22,931 nt of DNA from ANME-2 cluster archaeon (GTDB lineage: Archaea; Halobacteriota; Methanosarcinia; Methanosarcinales; Methanocomedenaceae). The notes beneath the pieces were generated by a model. It saw nothing but the letters and a program-made list of their open reading frames with translations. It did no database searches and had not been told where the DNA came from. How positions within the stretch are numbered: position 1 is the stretch's first letter; every line of letters starts with the position of its first letter. The stretch is taken from positions 1 through 22,931 of the forward strand of contig JAMJFQ010000020.1 of the NCBI GenBank assembly GCA_023544605.1, written 5' to 3'. Shown here one piece after another: positions 15,346 to 22,880 of the stretch. The position numbers were made by a program, and so were the translations under genes.

Positions 15346-16843
15346 CTATTTGATAAGGCGGTTGATCCCTTCCAAAACAGCTTCTACAGAGGCCATGATA
15401 ATATCTGTTCTAGCACCCCGTGCAGTGATGACCCTGCCCTCGCGACTGAGCTTTACCCTTACCTCTACCAGGGCGTCGGTGCCTCCGGTGATGGAATCCA
15501 CATGGTACTCGTCTAACCTGATATCTGCCACTCCTGCTATACCTTTACGCAGGGCCGCAATGGCTGCATCAACAGGTCCATCTCCCACACCTGCCTCTAC
15601 CACTTCATTCCCATTGACCTTCAGCTTGATAGATGCTGTTGGAGTAACAGTATTCCCGGAAACAACAGTAAGTTCTTCCAGTTTTACTTTTGCTTCATGG
15701 CTGATGTTCAGTACTGTCTCGGCTATTGTCTCCAGGTCGGCATCGGTCACATGCTTGCCTTTATCACCGAGCTCCTTTATCCTTGAGACTATCTCATCCA
15801 GCTGCAGTGGGCTAATGTCCAGCCCCAGTTCCTTCAATGCCAGTTCTACAGAACTTCTGCCTGCATGTTTGCCCAGTACGATCTTCCGTTGACGACCGAT
15901 ATCTTCCGGTTTTATGGATTCATATGTAGATGTATCTGCCAGCAGGCCATGGACATGGATACCTGCCTCATGAGTAAAGGCATTTCCACCCACAATGGCC
16001 TTATTGGGAGCGACCAAAAGACCGGTCGCCCTACTCACAAGCCTTGAGGTGGTATACAGTTCCTTCAAATTGATGTGCGTATCGTGGCCGTATAAGGTCT
16101 CAAGTCCCATGACGACCTCTTCAAGTGAAGTATTTCCTGCCCTCTCGCCAATACCGTTTATGGTAACATGGGCCTGCGAGGCTCCAGCTCGAAGTGCTGC
16201 AAGCGTGTTGGCTGTTGCCAGCCCGAAATCATTATGGCAATGTATGGAAATCGGCCTGCTCAGGGTTGACAGATCGGTAAATATCTCATAGGTATTCTCT
16301 GGTACCAGCAGGCCAACAGTATCACAAAAAGCAATCCTGTCCGCTCCGGCGTCGATCCCGGCATTGTACAGGGACTTCAGGAAATGCATATCAGCGCGTG
16401 ACGCATCCTCACCGCTCAGTTCCACGATAAGACCGTGGTCTTTTGCATATTGTGTGGTATCCACTGCCATCTGTGTAACGGTTTTTCGGTCCTTTTTAAG
16501 TTTGCTCTGGATATGCAGGTCTGAAACAGGTACAACCAGGTGTATGGAATCTACCTCGCAGTCAAGTGCAAGATCAATATCCTCTTTGCGCACCCGGCAA
16601 TAACTGCAGATCTCAGCATTCAGTCCTTCCCTGGCCACGGCATGGATGGCTTCCCTTTCACCCTGGGAAGTTATAGCAGAACCTGCTTCAATAATGTCAA
16701 CACCAAGGGTATCCAATTTATGTGAGATTAAAACTTTATCCTCAGTTGAAAGGGATACACCTGGTGTTTGTTCACCATCCCGTAGGGTGGTGTCTAAAAA
16801 TCGAATGTCTCTATTGACAAATAAAACGATCCCTTCTTGTCAT
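15346..16843 (-). CDS. 2-isopropylmalate / citramalate synthase family (LeuA/CimA), apparent 5' frameshift
   Basis: These enzymes condense acetyl-CoA with a 2-oxo acid (2-oxoisovalerate for leucine, pyruvate for isoleucine). The main frame has a TIM barrel with RDIRFLDTTLRDGEQTPGVSLS, VDIIEAGSAITSQGERE and SIHCHNDFGLATANT (metal-binding His pair), then a LeuA-type regulatory domain over about the last 120 residues. The sequence resembles archaeal CimA/LeuA, and I cannot separate the substrates. There is no ATG, GTG or TTG before the catalytic LDTTLRDGE motif in that frame; the first (TTG at 16716) would delete it. The ATG at 16843, with a GGTGAT ribosome binding site, is one base out of frame and meets TAG after ten codons. 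A one-base indel in the T4 run at 16823-16826 would give MTRRDRLFVNRDIRFLDTTL. It is the first gene of the ilv operon. Confidence 0.88.
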
Positions 16844-16884
16844 CTGATATCACCTTTTATGGTAGGCAATCAAATAATGTTAAC

Positions 16885-16895
16885 CTATAAAAAAG
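16885..16895 (-). promoter_or_regulatory. TATA box of the LeuA/CimA-ilv operon
   Basis: On the minus strand CTTTTTTATAGG lies 42-52 bases before the ATG at 16843, so transcription would begin near 16862 and give a leader of about 20 bases containing GGTGAT. It starts only about 10 bases beyond the ftsZ terminator T-tract. Confidence 0.5.
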
Positions 16896-16903
16896 TATCG
16901 AAG

Positions 16904-16934
16904 AAAAAAAGTGGCAGACATTACTGTCTGCCAC
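16904..16934 (-). terminator. Hairpin plus T-tract terminator of ftsZ
   Basis: On the minus strand a perfect 10-bp stem, GTGGCAGACA with TGTCTGCCAC, closes a GTAA loop (GNRA type) and is followed directly by seven T. It starts 17 bases after the ftsZ stop. It is a textbook intrinsic terminator and separates ftsZ from the LeuA/CimA-ilv operon that follows in the same direction. Confidence 0.85.
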
Positions 16935-16951
16935 ATCAAGAGTTTACATCT

Positions 16952-18088
16952 TTAGTGCATTGGAATAACGTCGATTATAGAACCGCCGTTATTCCTTGAA
17001 CCCATCACAGTATTTGCTGTCATCCCTGCATGTTCACCAAGATTGACAGTATGTGATTGTGGACCTAATATCTGGGCTGACTGAACACCGGTCATGATAG
17101 CCATGACACGCACCCTGCCTTCATATTCTTTATGGATCCTGGCACCCCAGATGACGTTCGCACGTCCGTCCAGTTCGTAGGTGAGGGCTTCTGCGACCTC
17201 TTCTGCTTCAGATAGTGTCAGGTCAGGTCCGCCAGTGATATGGACGAGACAACCCGTTGCACCTCTATAATCCACATCAAGCAGTGGATGGTTCAGAGCT
17301 GCACGTACTACAGCATCGCCTTTATCCTGGTTCCTGGCTTCGCCTACGAGCATAACTGCTACACCGCCACAGCCCATGATGGTCTTGACATCTGCATAAT
17401 CAAGGTTTATCAAGGATGGCTGGGTAATTGTCTCACTGATACCTTTGACGGTCTCTGAGATCAACTGGTCCATGACCGAAAATGCCTGCTCGATGGGGAG
17501 ATTTGGCACATAGTCCAGCAGCCTGTTATTATCCAGTACAAGTACTGTATCAGCTGCTGCCCTTAACTGTTCCAGACCTTCCTCAGCTTTCAGTGCTCTT
17601 GCACGCTCGACCCTGAAAGGACTTGATACCATGCCAACTACTATGGCATCCTGCTGCTTGGCGATCTCAGCTACCACAGGTGCGCATCCGGTACCAGTTC
17701 CGCCGCCCATACCAGCTGTGACAAAAACAAGGTCTGCATCCTTCAACACTTCTTCAAGTGTACTGCGCGCCAGTTCAGCTGCTTTTCGGCCCACCTCGGG
17801 GAAACCGCCTGCTCCAAGACCTCTGGTGAGGGATTTCCCTACCAGAATTTTCTTGTCAGCCTGGATCATATCCAAATGCTGTTTGTCTGTATTTATTGCA
17901 ATTGTTTCAGCACCACTGACCCCGAGATTGTAGAGTCTGTTTATGGTGTTATTACCTGCTCCGCCGCAACCCACGATAACGATCTGGGGCTGCCCGAACT
18001 CCTCACACATTTCATCGAATTTGATGTTCTCGCGAAGGAGTTTTTCCTTTTCACTGTTCTTTAATGCTTGTTGTACAATAGATTCCAT
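16952..18088 (-). CDS. ftsZ: Cell division protein FtsZ
   Basis: FtsZ is the tubulin-like GTPase that forms the division ring. The 378-residue protein has an N-terminal extension (about 1-33), the nucleotide-binding start VIVGCGGAGNNTINRL (about 37-52), the tubulin signature GMGGGTGTG (about 126-134), and the T7 loop NLDYADVKTIM, which completes the GTPase site of the next subunit. The C-terminal domain ends with VNLGEHAGMTANTVMGSRNNGGSIIDVIPMH. This short tail has IDVIP, close to the FtsZ tail that contacts SepF or other anchors in archaea. The gene follows the ribbon-helix-helix gene by 29 bases, so the two are probably co-transcribed. Whether it is the FtsZ1 or FtsZ2 type needs a tree. Confidence 0.95.
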   Translation of the reverse strand: MESIVQQALKNSEKEKLLRENIKFDEMCEEFGQPQIVIVGCGGAGNNTINRLYNLGVSGAETIAINTDKQHLDMIQADKKILVGKSLTRGLGAGGFPEVGRKAAELARSTLEEVLKDADLVFVTAGMGGGTGTGCAPVVAEIAKQQDAIVVGMVSSPFRVERARALKAEEGLEQLRAAADTVLVLDNNRLLDYVPNLPIEQAFSVMDQLISETVKGISETITQPSLINLDYADVKTIMGCGGVAVMLVGEARNQDKGDAVVRAALNHPLLDVDYRGATGCLVHITGGPDLTLSEAEEVAEALTYELDGRANVIWGARIHKEYEGRVRVMAIMTGVQSAQILGPQSHTVNLGEHAGMTANTVMGSRNNGGSIIDVIPMH

Positions 18089-18117
18089 CTATCTTTCATC
18101 CCCTCTAATTTGTTAGC

Positions 18118-18309
18118 TCATGCGCTTGAGGTGGCGCCTATCCGTTCCATCAACTGTATGTTACGGAGTAGTTTGTCGCTGCGCTGATCTATTAGGTCCC
18201 GTATAGCCGTCCTGATTGCTTCGGATGCGGACGGAAATTCTCCTTGGTCAACCATCACGTCGATCATTTTTAATTGCTGCTCGGGGAGCCTTAATGTTAC
18301 TCTTTGCAT
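18118..18309 (-). CDS. Short ribbon-helix-helix transcription factor, CdrS-like
   Basis: The 63-residue protein is a single ribbon-helix-helix unit. MQRVTLRLPEQQLKMIDVMVDQGEFPSASEAIRTAIRDLIDQ gives the beta strand (VTLRL, DNA contact), helix 1, the turn at FPSAS, and helix 2 (EAIRTAIRDLI). A helical tail follows. The frame extends to 18354, but GGGAG (18317-18321) lies 7 bases before the ATG at 18309, so this start is chosen. Such proteins dimerise and bind short palindromes, often cooperatively. In haloarchaea a short protein of this family, CdrS, is encoded with ftsZ2 and regulates cell-division genes; the equivalent position here suggests the same job. Nine 11-bp repeats upstream are its likely binding sites. 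Confidence 0.88.
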   Translation of the reverse strand: MQRVTLRLPEQQLKMIDVMVDQGEFPSASEAIRTAIRDLIDQRSDKLLRNIQLMERIGATSSA

Positions 18310-18333
18310 ATTTTTACTCCCGTTATCATTTCC

Positions 18334-18432
18334 TGTCAGCCAGATGTCTGACAAATGTATGACGCATGTCTGCTAATTGTCTGATATATGTCTGACAAAA
18401 ATATGACATCTGTATGCTATATGTCTGACATT
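18334..18432. repeat. Nine-unit 11-bp operator-like array between the CdrS/ftsZ and DUF166 genes
   Basis: Units begin exactly every 11 bp: 18334, 18345, 18356, 18367, 18378, 18389, 18400, 18411 and 18422. Core sequences are TGTCAGCCA, TGTCTGACA, TGTATGACG, TGTCTGCTA, TGTCTGATA, TGTCTGACA, AATATGACA, TGTATGCTA and TGTCTGACA. The best unit, TGTC-T-GACA, is an odd palindrome, as expected for a dimeric DNA-binding protein. The spacing of about one helical turn puts all sites on one face. The array covers the upstream or promoter region of the ribbon-helix-helix/ftsZ genes and ends just before the TATA box of the divergent gene. Binding by the CdrS-like protein is an inference. Confidence 0.85.
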
Positions 18433-18433
18433 A

Positions 18434-18443
18434 ATACTATAAA
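18434..18443 (+). promoter_or_regulatory. TATA box of the DUF166 gene
   Basis: ATACTATAAATAA contains a good TATA box immediately after the last repeat unit. Transcription would start near 18465, with a leader of about 24 bases and only a weak AGG motif before the ATG at 18489. Confidence 0.5.
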
Positions 18444-18488
18444 TAATTTACGCCAAATCTTATACATCTATCAGAACAATATAGGCTC

Positions 18489-19157
18489 ATGCTCGCAATT
18501 GGCGTTATCACCCGTGGTAAGTATGGCAAGCGGTTGCAGGATACACTTTCGCATTATACCGATTTTTCGTATTTGTCCATACCGATACCACAGATATTAC
18601 CGGATTTTATTGAAGATCCCGGATCCTTTGTAGATGAATTGGCACTGGACGAAAAGGTGCTCTCATCTGACCTCGTAATAACCTATAGCCTGCATCCCGA
18701 TATCACTCCTGAGATCGTCAGGCGGGCTGGGATGTTGGGAGCAAAGGCGATCATCATACCTGGCGGCTGGTCCCGTGCCGGAGACTCCAGGCTACTGCAA
18801 AACATTTCAGATCAATACGGTATCAGGGTATTGGTTGAAGATATCTGCTGCTCAATAGAGGGCAATACAGACGATACGGTGAATGAATTTACCTCTGTGC
18901 TCGGCCGACCCCTGCTGGAAGTTGATATAAAGGATGATACCATAGATAATGTGCGGGTTATCAGGGGAGCACCATGCGGTTCCACCTGGTGGATGGCAGA
19001 ACAATTAAAGGGCGTGTCGGTTATGGAAGCACCGGCCAGGGCCGGTTTGCTCATACAGCAATACCCGTGCAGGGCAGTTCGGGGGAGTAGTGGCGGGATA
19101 CATCGCTCAGCTCAACTGCATAAGCAAGCGGTTGAAGATGCGATAAAAAATAAATAA
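18489..19157 (+). CDS. DUF166 family protein (sometimes annotated as thymidylate synthase-like)
   Basis: The 222-residue soluble protein opens MLAIGVITRGKYGKRL. It includes DLVITYSLHPDITPEIVRRAGMLGAKAIIIPGGWSRAG (about 61-98), a Cys pair in VEDICCSIE, RGAPCGSTWWMAEQL and GLLIQQYPCRAVRG. The repeated conserved Cys residues and the GAPCGST and YPCRA blocks match the archaeal DUF166 family as I know it. That family has been labelled thymidylate synthase in databases, but I see no residues proving this. The gene is divergent from the CdrS-like/ftsZ pair, shares the repeat array with it, and lies 26 bases before malic enzyme. Family confidence is moderate; function is open. Confidence 0.72.
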   Translation: MLAIGVITRGKYGKRLQDTLSHYTDFSYLSIPIPQILPDFIEDPGSFVDELALDEKVLSSDLVITYSLHPDITPEIVRRAGMLGAKAIIIPGGWSRAGDSRLLQNISDQYGIRVLVEDICCSIEGNTDDTVNEFTSVLGRPLLEVDIKDDTIDNVRVIRGAPCGSTWWMAEQLKGVSVMEAPARAGLLIQQYPCRAVRGSSGGIHRSAQLHKQAVEDAIKNK

Positions 19158-19183
19158 ATACTATAAAAGAAAGGGGATATGAT

Positions 19184-20440
19184 ATGGAAAATAATGATTC
19201 AATATATGAAGAATCTTTAAAAGTACACGAACTACATCGCGGTGTGCTTGAAGTTGCCAGTAAGGTATCACTGGATGATTTACATGACCTGAGCGTCGAT
19301 TATACCCCGGGTGTGGCTGAACCCTGCAGGGTCATCCGGGCAGAACCTGATGAGGTCTATAAGTATACAAGCAAAGGAAATTTTGTAGCAGTGGTCACAG
19401 ATGGCACTGCTGTACTGGGGCTGGGGGATATCGGGCCTGCAGCCGCATTGCCTGTCATGGAAGGGAAGGCAATATTATTCAAGCAGCTTGGTGGCATTGA
19501 CGCTTTTCCCATCTGCCTGAACACAAAGGATACCGAAGAGATAATAAAAACCGTTAAACATATAGCGCCCACCTTTGGCGGTATCAACCTGGAAGATATC
19601 AGTGCTCCCCGCTGTTTTGAGATAGAGGATAGACTGAGGCGGGAACTTGACATTCCTGTGTTCCATGATGACCAGCATGGTACTGCAGTAGTGGTCTATG
19701 CAGGACTGATCAATGCACTGAAGTTCGTGAAGAAGGATATCAACACCATCAAAGTAGTACTAAGTGGTGCTGGAGCTGCTGGTATTGCAATTGCTCTTAT
19801 TTTGATAAGAGCAGGGGTAAGGGATATTATAATCTGTGACAGCAGGGGTATAATCCATCAATCCCGCAGGGAAGGTATGAACTCTATGAAGTTCCTGCTT
19901 GCCGGCCTGACCAACAGCCGCAGTATTATTGGAGAGCTGGACCGTGCCATGCAGGGTGCCGACGTGTTCATCGGTGTATCTGTGGCCGGTATTGTGTCAA
20001 AGGATATGGTACGCAGCATGGCCCCGGACCCTATTGTATTTGCCATGGCAAATCCTGAACCCGAGATCATGCCTGAAGATGCTGTTGAGGCAGGGGCACG
20101 CGTGGTGGCCACTGGCCGTTCAGATTATCCAAACCAGGTGAATAATGTGCTGGGTTTCCCGGGTATATTCAGGGGTGCTCTGGATACCAGGGCTACTGAT
20201 ATTAATATCGAGATGAAAATGGCTGCAGCCTTAGCACTGGCAGGCATTATTAAGGATTCGGAGCTTGACGCGAACTATATCCTGCCCGGACCTCTTGATA
20301 AAAGGGTGGTGCCTGTAGTGGCAGCAGCAGTGGCCAAGGCCTCAATACTGAGCGGGGCGGCAAGAGTTAACCCGCACCCTGACGAAGTGGCAAGACACGC
20401 AAAAGAGCTTATACTGCATAGTAATAATCACCATAAATGA
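19184..20440 (+). CDS. Malic enzyme (malate dehydrogenase, oxaloacetate-decarboxylating)
   Basis: The 418-residue protein is a short, single-unit malic enzyme without the phosphotransacetylase-like extension seen in longer bacterial forms. Catalytic segments are DYTPGVAEPC (Tyr acid/base), VVTDGTAVLGLGDIGP, PVMEGKAILFKQLG (Lys), and the metal-binding INLEDISAPRCFEIE and FHDDQHGTAVV. The Rossmann loop is VVLSGAGAAGIAIA (about residue 190), followed by ICDSRG, whose Asp hints at NAD or mixed preference. It interconverts malate and pyruvate plus CO2. GGGGA precedes the ATG. It sits in a C4-acid group with mdh and fumarase, which suggests balance between pyruvate and the partial TCA cycle. Confidence 0.93.
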   Translation: MENNDSIYEESLKVHELHRGVLEVASKVSLDDLHDLSVDYTPGVAEPCRVIRAEPDEVYKYTSKGNFVAVVTDGTAVLGLGDIGPAAALPVMEGKAILFKQLGGIDAFPICLNTKDTEEIIKTVKHIAPTFGGINLEDISAPRCFEIEDRLRRELDIPVFHDDQHGTAVVVYAGLINALKFVKKDINTIKVVLSGAGAAGIAIALILIRAGVRDIIICDSRGIIHQSRREGMNSMKFLLAGLTNSRSIIGELDRAMQGADVFIGVSVAGIVSKDMVRSMAPDPIVFAMANPEPEIMPEDAVEAGARVVATGRSDYPNQVNNVLGFPGIFRGALDTRATDINIEMKMAAALALAGIIKDSELDANYILPGPLDKRVVPVVAAAVAKASILSGAARVNPHPDEVARHAKELILHSNNHHK

Positions 20441-20492
20441 CTCCGGGGTCACGCATAAGATATAACTTGATTGAGATTGTATAACAGTGCAA

Positions 20493-20514
20493 AATATTGA
20501 TCAATATTAATATT
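20493..20514. promoter_or_regulatory. AT-rich palindromes upstream of mdh
   Basis: AATATTGATCAATATT (20493-20508) is a perfect 16-bp palindrome and is extended by AATATT into a second palindrome (AATATTAATATT, 20503-20514). A TATA-like TTGTATAAC lies about 15 bases upstream, so the palindromes fall near the expected transcription start. They may be an operator for separate control of mdh-fum. Confidence 0.4.
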
Positions 20515-20534
20515 TCTATCTGGAGGATTCAAAC

Positions 20535-21458
20535 GTGAAAAAAATCACCGTAGTAGGGGCAGGGTTTGTCGGGGCAACGGCGGTCCAGCGTATCGTAGAA
20601 AAGGAATTGGGCGATGTCGTGATGATAGATGTCATCGAGGGTATGCCCCAGGGTAAAGCACTTGATCTGATGGAATCGGCCCCCATCGAGGGCTTTGATG
20701 TGGAAGTGATGGGCACCAACGACTATAAGGACATTGAAGGTTCCGATGTCGTGGTCATTACCGCAGGGATTGCCCGCAAACCCGGCATGTCCCGCGATGA
20801 CCTGGTCAAGATCAACAGTACTATTGTAAGTGAAGTCTGCGAGAATATCAAAAAATACGCACCAGAATCTATTGTTATCGTGGTCACCAATCCCCTGGAT
20901 ATAATGACCCATGTGGCACTGAAGATGACGGAGTTCCATCCCAGCAGGGTCATTGGCATGAGCGGAGTACTGGATTCTGCCAGGTTTGCTACCTTTGTTG
21001 CCAAGGAACTGGGCTGCTCGGCCCGGGACGTGGACGCTATGGTATTGGGCGGGCATGGAGATTCCATGGTGCCTCTGCCAAGACTCACCACGGTATCCGG
21101 GGTTCCGATCACTGAACTGATGGATGATGAGACCATTGATAGGCTGGTGCAGCGCACCATCAACGGCGGTGCTGAGATCGTGGAATTGCTTAAGACCGGT
21201 AGTGCTTTTTATGCTCCCTCTGCTGCCATTACCACCATGGTAGCATCTATAGTGCGGGACCAAAAGCGAATCCTGCCTGCCGCAGTCTATCTGCACGGTC
21301 AGTACGGGCATGAGGGGATATACCTGGGCGTGCCCGTGAAACTTGGGCGCATGGGTGTGGAAGCAATAGTAGAACTGGATCTGACAGAATCCGAACAGGC
21401 TATGCTTGAAAGATCGGCGGACGCCGTGAAAAAGGGTATTTCAACACTGGAGATATGA
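20535..21458 (+). CDS. mdh: Malate dehydrogenase (LDH-like, NAD-type)
   Basis: The 307-residue enzyme oxidises malate to oxaloacetate or the reverse. It begins with the Rossmann motif MKKITVVGAGFVGATAVQRI and has VVITAGIARKPGMSRDDLVKIN (mobile loop with the Arg pair), VVTNPLDIMTHVA, and the active-site MVLGGHGDSMVPLPR with catalytic His. This is the type close to lactate dehydrogenase, found in many bacteria and archaea. The Asp of MIDVIEG after the second beta strand suggests NAD. The start is GTG with GGAGG 8 bases upstream. It overlaps the fumarase alpha gene by ATGA, so mdh and fumarase are coupled. Confidence 0.94.
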   Translation: MKKITVVGAGFVGATAVQRIVEKELGDVVMIDVIEGMPQGKALDLMESAPIEGFDVEVMGTNDYKDIEGSDVVVITAGIARKPGMSRDDLVKINSTIVSEVCENIKKYAPESIVIVVTNPLDIMTHVALKMTEFHPSRVIGMSGVLDSARFATFVAKELGCSARDVDAMVLGGHGDSMVPLPRLTTVSGVPITELMDDETIDRLVQRTINGGAEIVELLKTGSAFYAPSAAITTMVASIVRDQKRILPAAVYLHGQYGHEGIYLGVPVKLGRMGVEAIVELDLTESEQAMLERSADAVKKGISTLEI

Positions 21459-22294
21459 ATCAGTTGAACAGCCGCTTGGTGGCAGATGCTGTAGAAGGGA
21501 TTATCAGGCAGGCAGAGACCGGCCTGACACAAGATGTTATCGTGGCATTGGAAAGGGCCAGAGATTCAGAGACTGAAACTTTAGCGGTAGCACAACTTGA
21601 TGCTATACTTGAGAACATATCCATAGCAGATAACAGGACTATCCCCATGTGCCAGGATACCGGTATCCTGGTGTTCTTTGTTGAGATAGGTAGGGATATC
21701 TGCATTGATCTTGACCTGGATGGGGCTATACGGCAGGGTGTAAGGCAGGCAACAAAAAGTATTCCACTGCGACCTAATGCAGTTGAGCCCTTGACCAGGC
21801 ATAACTCAGGGGATAATACGGGAGACGGGCTTCCGGATATCAATTATTCCTTTGTGGATGGCAAGGCTATCACCATCACGGTGGCACCAAAAGGGGCCGG
21901 TTCAGAGAATATGAGTGCCATCAGGATGTTAAAGCCGTCACAGGTAGACCAGATAAGACAATTCGTGGTCGAGACTGTGTTTCAGGCCGGAGGTATGCCC
22001 TGCCCGCCTATCATAGTAGGCGTGGGAATTGGCGGCAGTTTCGATAAGTCTGCCAGGCTGGCCAAGCGCTCGCTGCTGCGTGACCTTGATGATATGGACG
22101 ATTATGAGCACAACCTGCTGGATGCTATTAATTCATTAGGTATCGGTCCCATGGGACTGGGCGGCAGGACGACTGCGCTGGCTGTGCATGTGGAAAAAGC
22201 ACATTGTCATACAGCCTCGCTGCCCGTTGCCGTGAATATCCAGTGCTGGGCCAACCGGCACGCATCTGTGACCCTGGAGATGGGACATGACTGA
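21455..22294 (+). CDS. Class I fumarate hydratase, alpha subunit (N-terminal catalytic part)
   Basis: The 279-residue protein is the [4Fe-4S] cluster-bearing half of the two-subunit class I fumarase found in many archaea and anaerobes. It contains PMCQDTGILVFFVEIG (first cluster Cys), NYSFVDGKAITITVAPKGAGSENMSAIRML, and GGMPCPPIIVGVGIGGSFDKSARLAKRSLLRD (second Cys). A third Cys lies in HCHTASLPVAVNIQCW. The cluster is open at one iron, so the enzyme is oxygen-sensitive. It converts fumarate to malate reversibly and supplies or uses malate for mdh and malic enzyme. It overlaps the beta gene by eight bases. Confidence 0.93.
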   Translation: MNQLNSRLVADAVEGIIRQAETGLTQDVIVALERARDSETETLAVAQLDAILENISIADNRTIPMCQDTGILVFFVEIGRDICIDLDLDGAIRQGVRQATKSIPLRPNAVEPLTRHNSGDNTGDGLPDINYSFVDGKAITITVAPKGAGSENMSAIRMLKPSQVDQIRQFVVETVFQAGGMPCPPIIVGVGIGGSFDKSARLAKRSLLRDLDDMDDYEHNLLDAINSLGIGPMGLGGRTTALAVHVEKAHCHTASLPVAVNIQCWANRHASVTLEMGHD

Positions 22295-22880
22295 ATACCA
22301 CCTAACCACACCTTTGAACAGGGATGATAGTATGGAATTGCGGGCAGGGGATATAGTCTACCTCTCAGGCATCATCTATACAGCAAGAGATGAGGCTCAT
22401 TTACGAATACTTGAGTTGAACGATGAGGGAAAAGCCCTGCCTTTTAACCTTGAGGGTGCCGCCATTTATCACTGTGGGCCCCTGATGCAGCAAGAAGGTG
22501 AGGGATGGCGGGCAGTGGCGGCAGGACCCACCACCAGTGCCAGAATGATTGACATGACACCTGCATTGCTGGATAACTATACTGTCAGGGCCATTATCGG
22601 CAAGGGCGGCATGAAGGATATTGCCCCGGTGTTGAAGGATAGGTGCGTGTACCTCGCATATACCGGCGGGTGTGCGGCTCTGGCTGTGGATATGATCAAG
22701 GATGTGAGGGATGTGCACTGGTTTGACCTGGGAATGCCTGAGGCTGTGTGGGTGCTGGAAGTAGAGGAATTCGGGCCGCTTATTGTGGGAGTGGATGCAC
22801 TGGGAACTGACCTGTTCGGTGAAGTTATGGACCGCGCAGGGGATTCTTTTACAAGAAAATCCTCCCTGCGGTCGGATTAA
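22287..22880 (+). CDS. Class I fumarate hydratase, beta subunit (C-terminal part)
   Basis: The 197-residue protein forms the swivelling C-terminal domain of class I fumarase. It starts MTEYHLTTPLNRDDSMELRAGDIVYLSGIIYTARDEAHLRI. Conserved blocks are IYHCGPL, GPTTSARMIDMTPALLDNY, IIGKGGM, YTGGCAALAVDMIKDV and WFDLGMPEAVWVLEVEEFGPLIV. These bind the substrate carboxylates next to the cluster of the alpha subunit. It is the last complete gene in the window. The final codons (TRKSSLRSD) fall in a 20-bp sequence that is repeated just downstream. Confidence 0.93.
   Translation: MTEYHLTTPLNRDDSMELRAGDIVYLSGIIYTARDEAHLRILELNDEGKALPFNLEGAAIYHCGPLMQQEGEGWRAVAAGPTTSARMIDMTPALLDNYTVRAIIGKGGMKDIAPVLKDRCVYLAYTGGCAALAVDMIKDVRDVHWFDLGMPEAVWVLEVEEFGPLIVGVDALGTDLFGEVMDRAGDSFTRKSSLRSD

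Noticed and set aside
16810..16815. TAG near the LeuA/CimA start read as pyrrolysine
   Set aside because: The TAG is in the ATG 16843 frame, not the enzyme frame. Decoding it would not restore the conserved sequence, which requires a one-base shift.
20529..21311. Minus-strand open frame of 260 codons over mdh
   Set aside because: It is antisense to an unambiguous malate dehydrogenase. The His/Gly/Asp-rich composition comes from codon mirroring.
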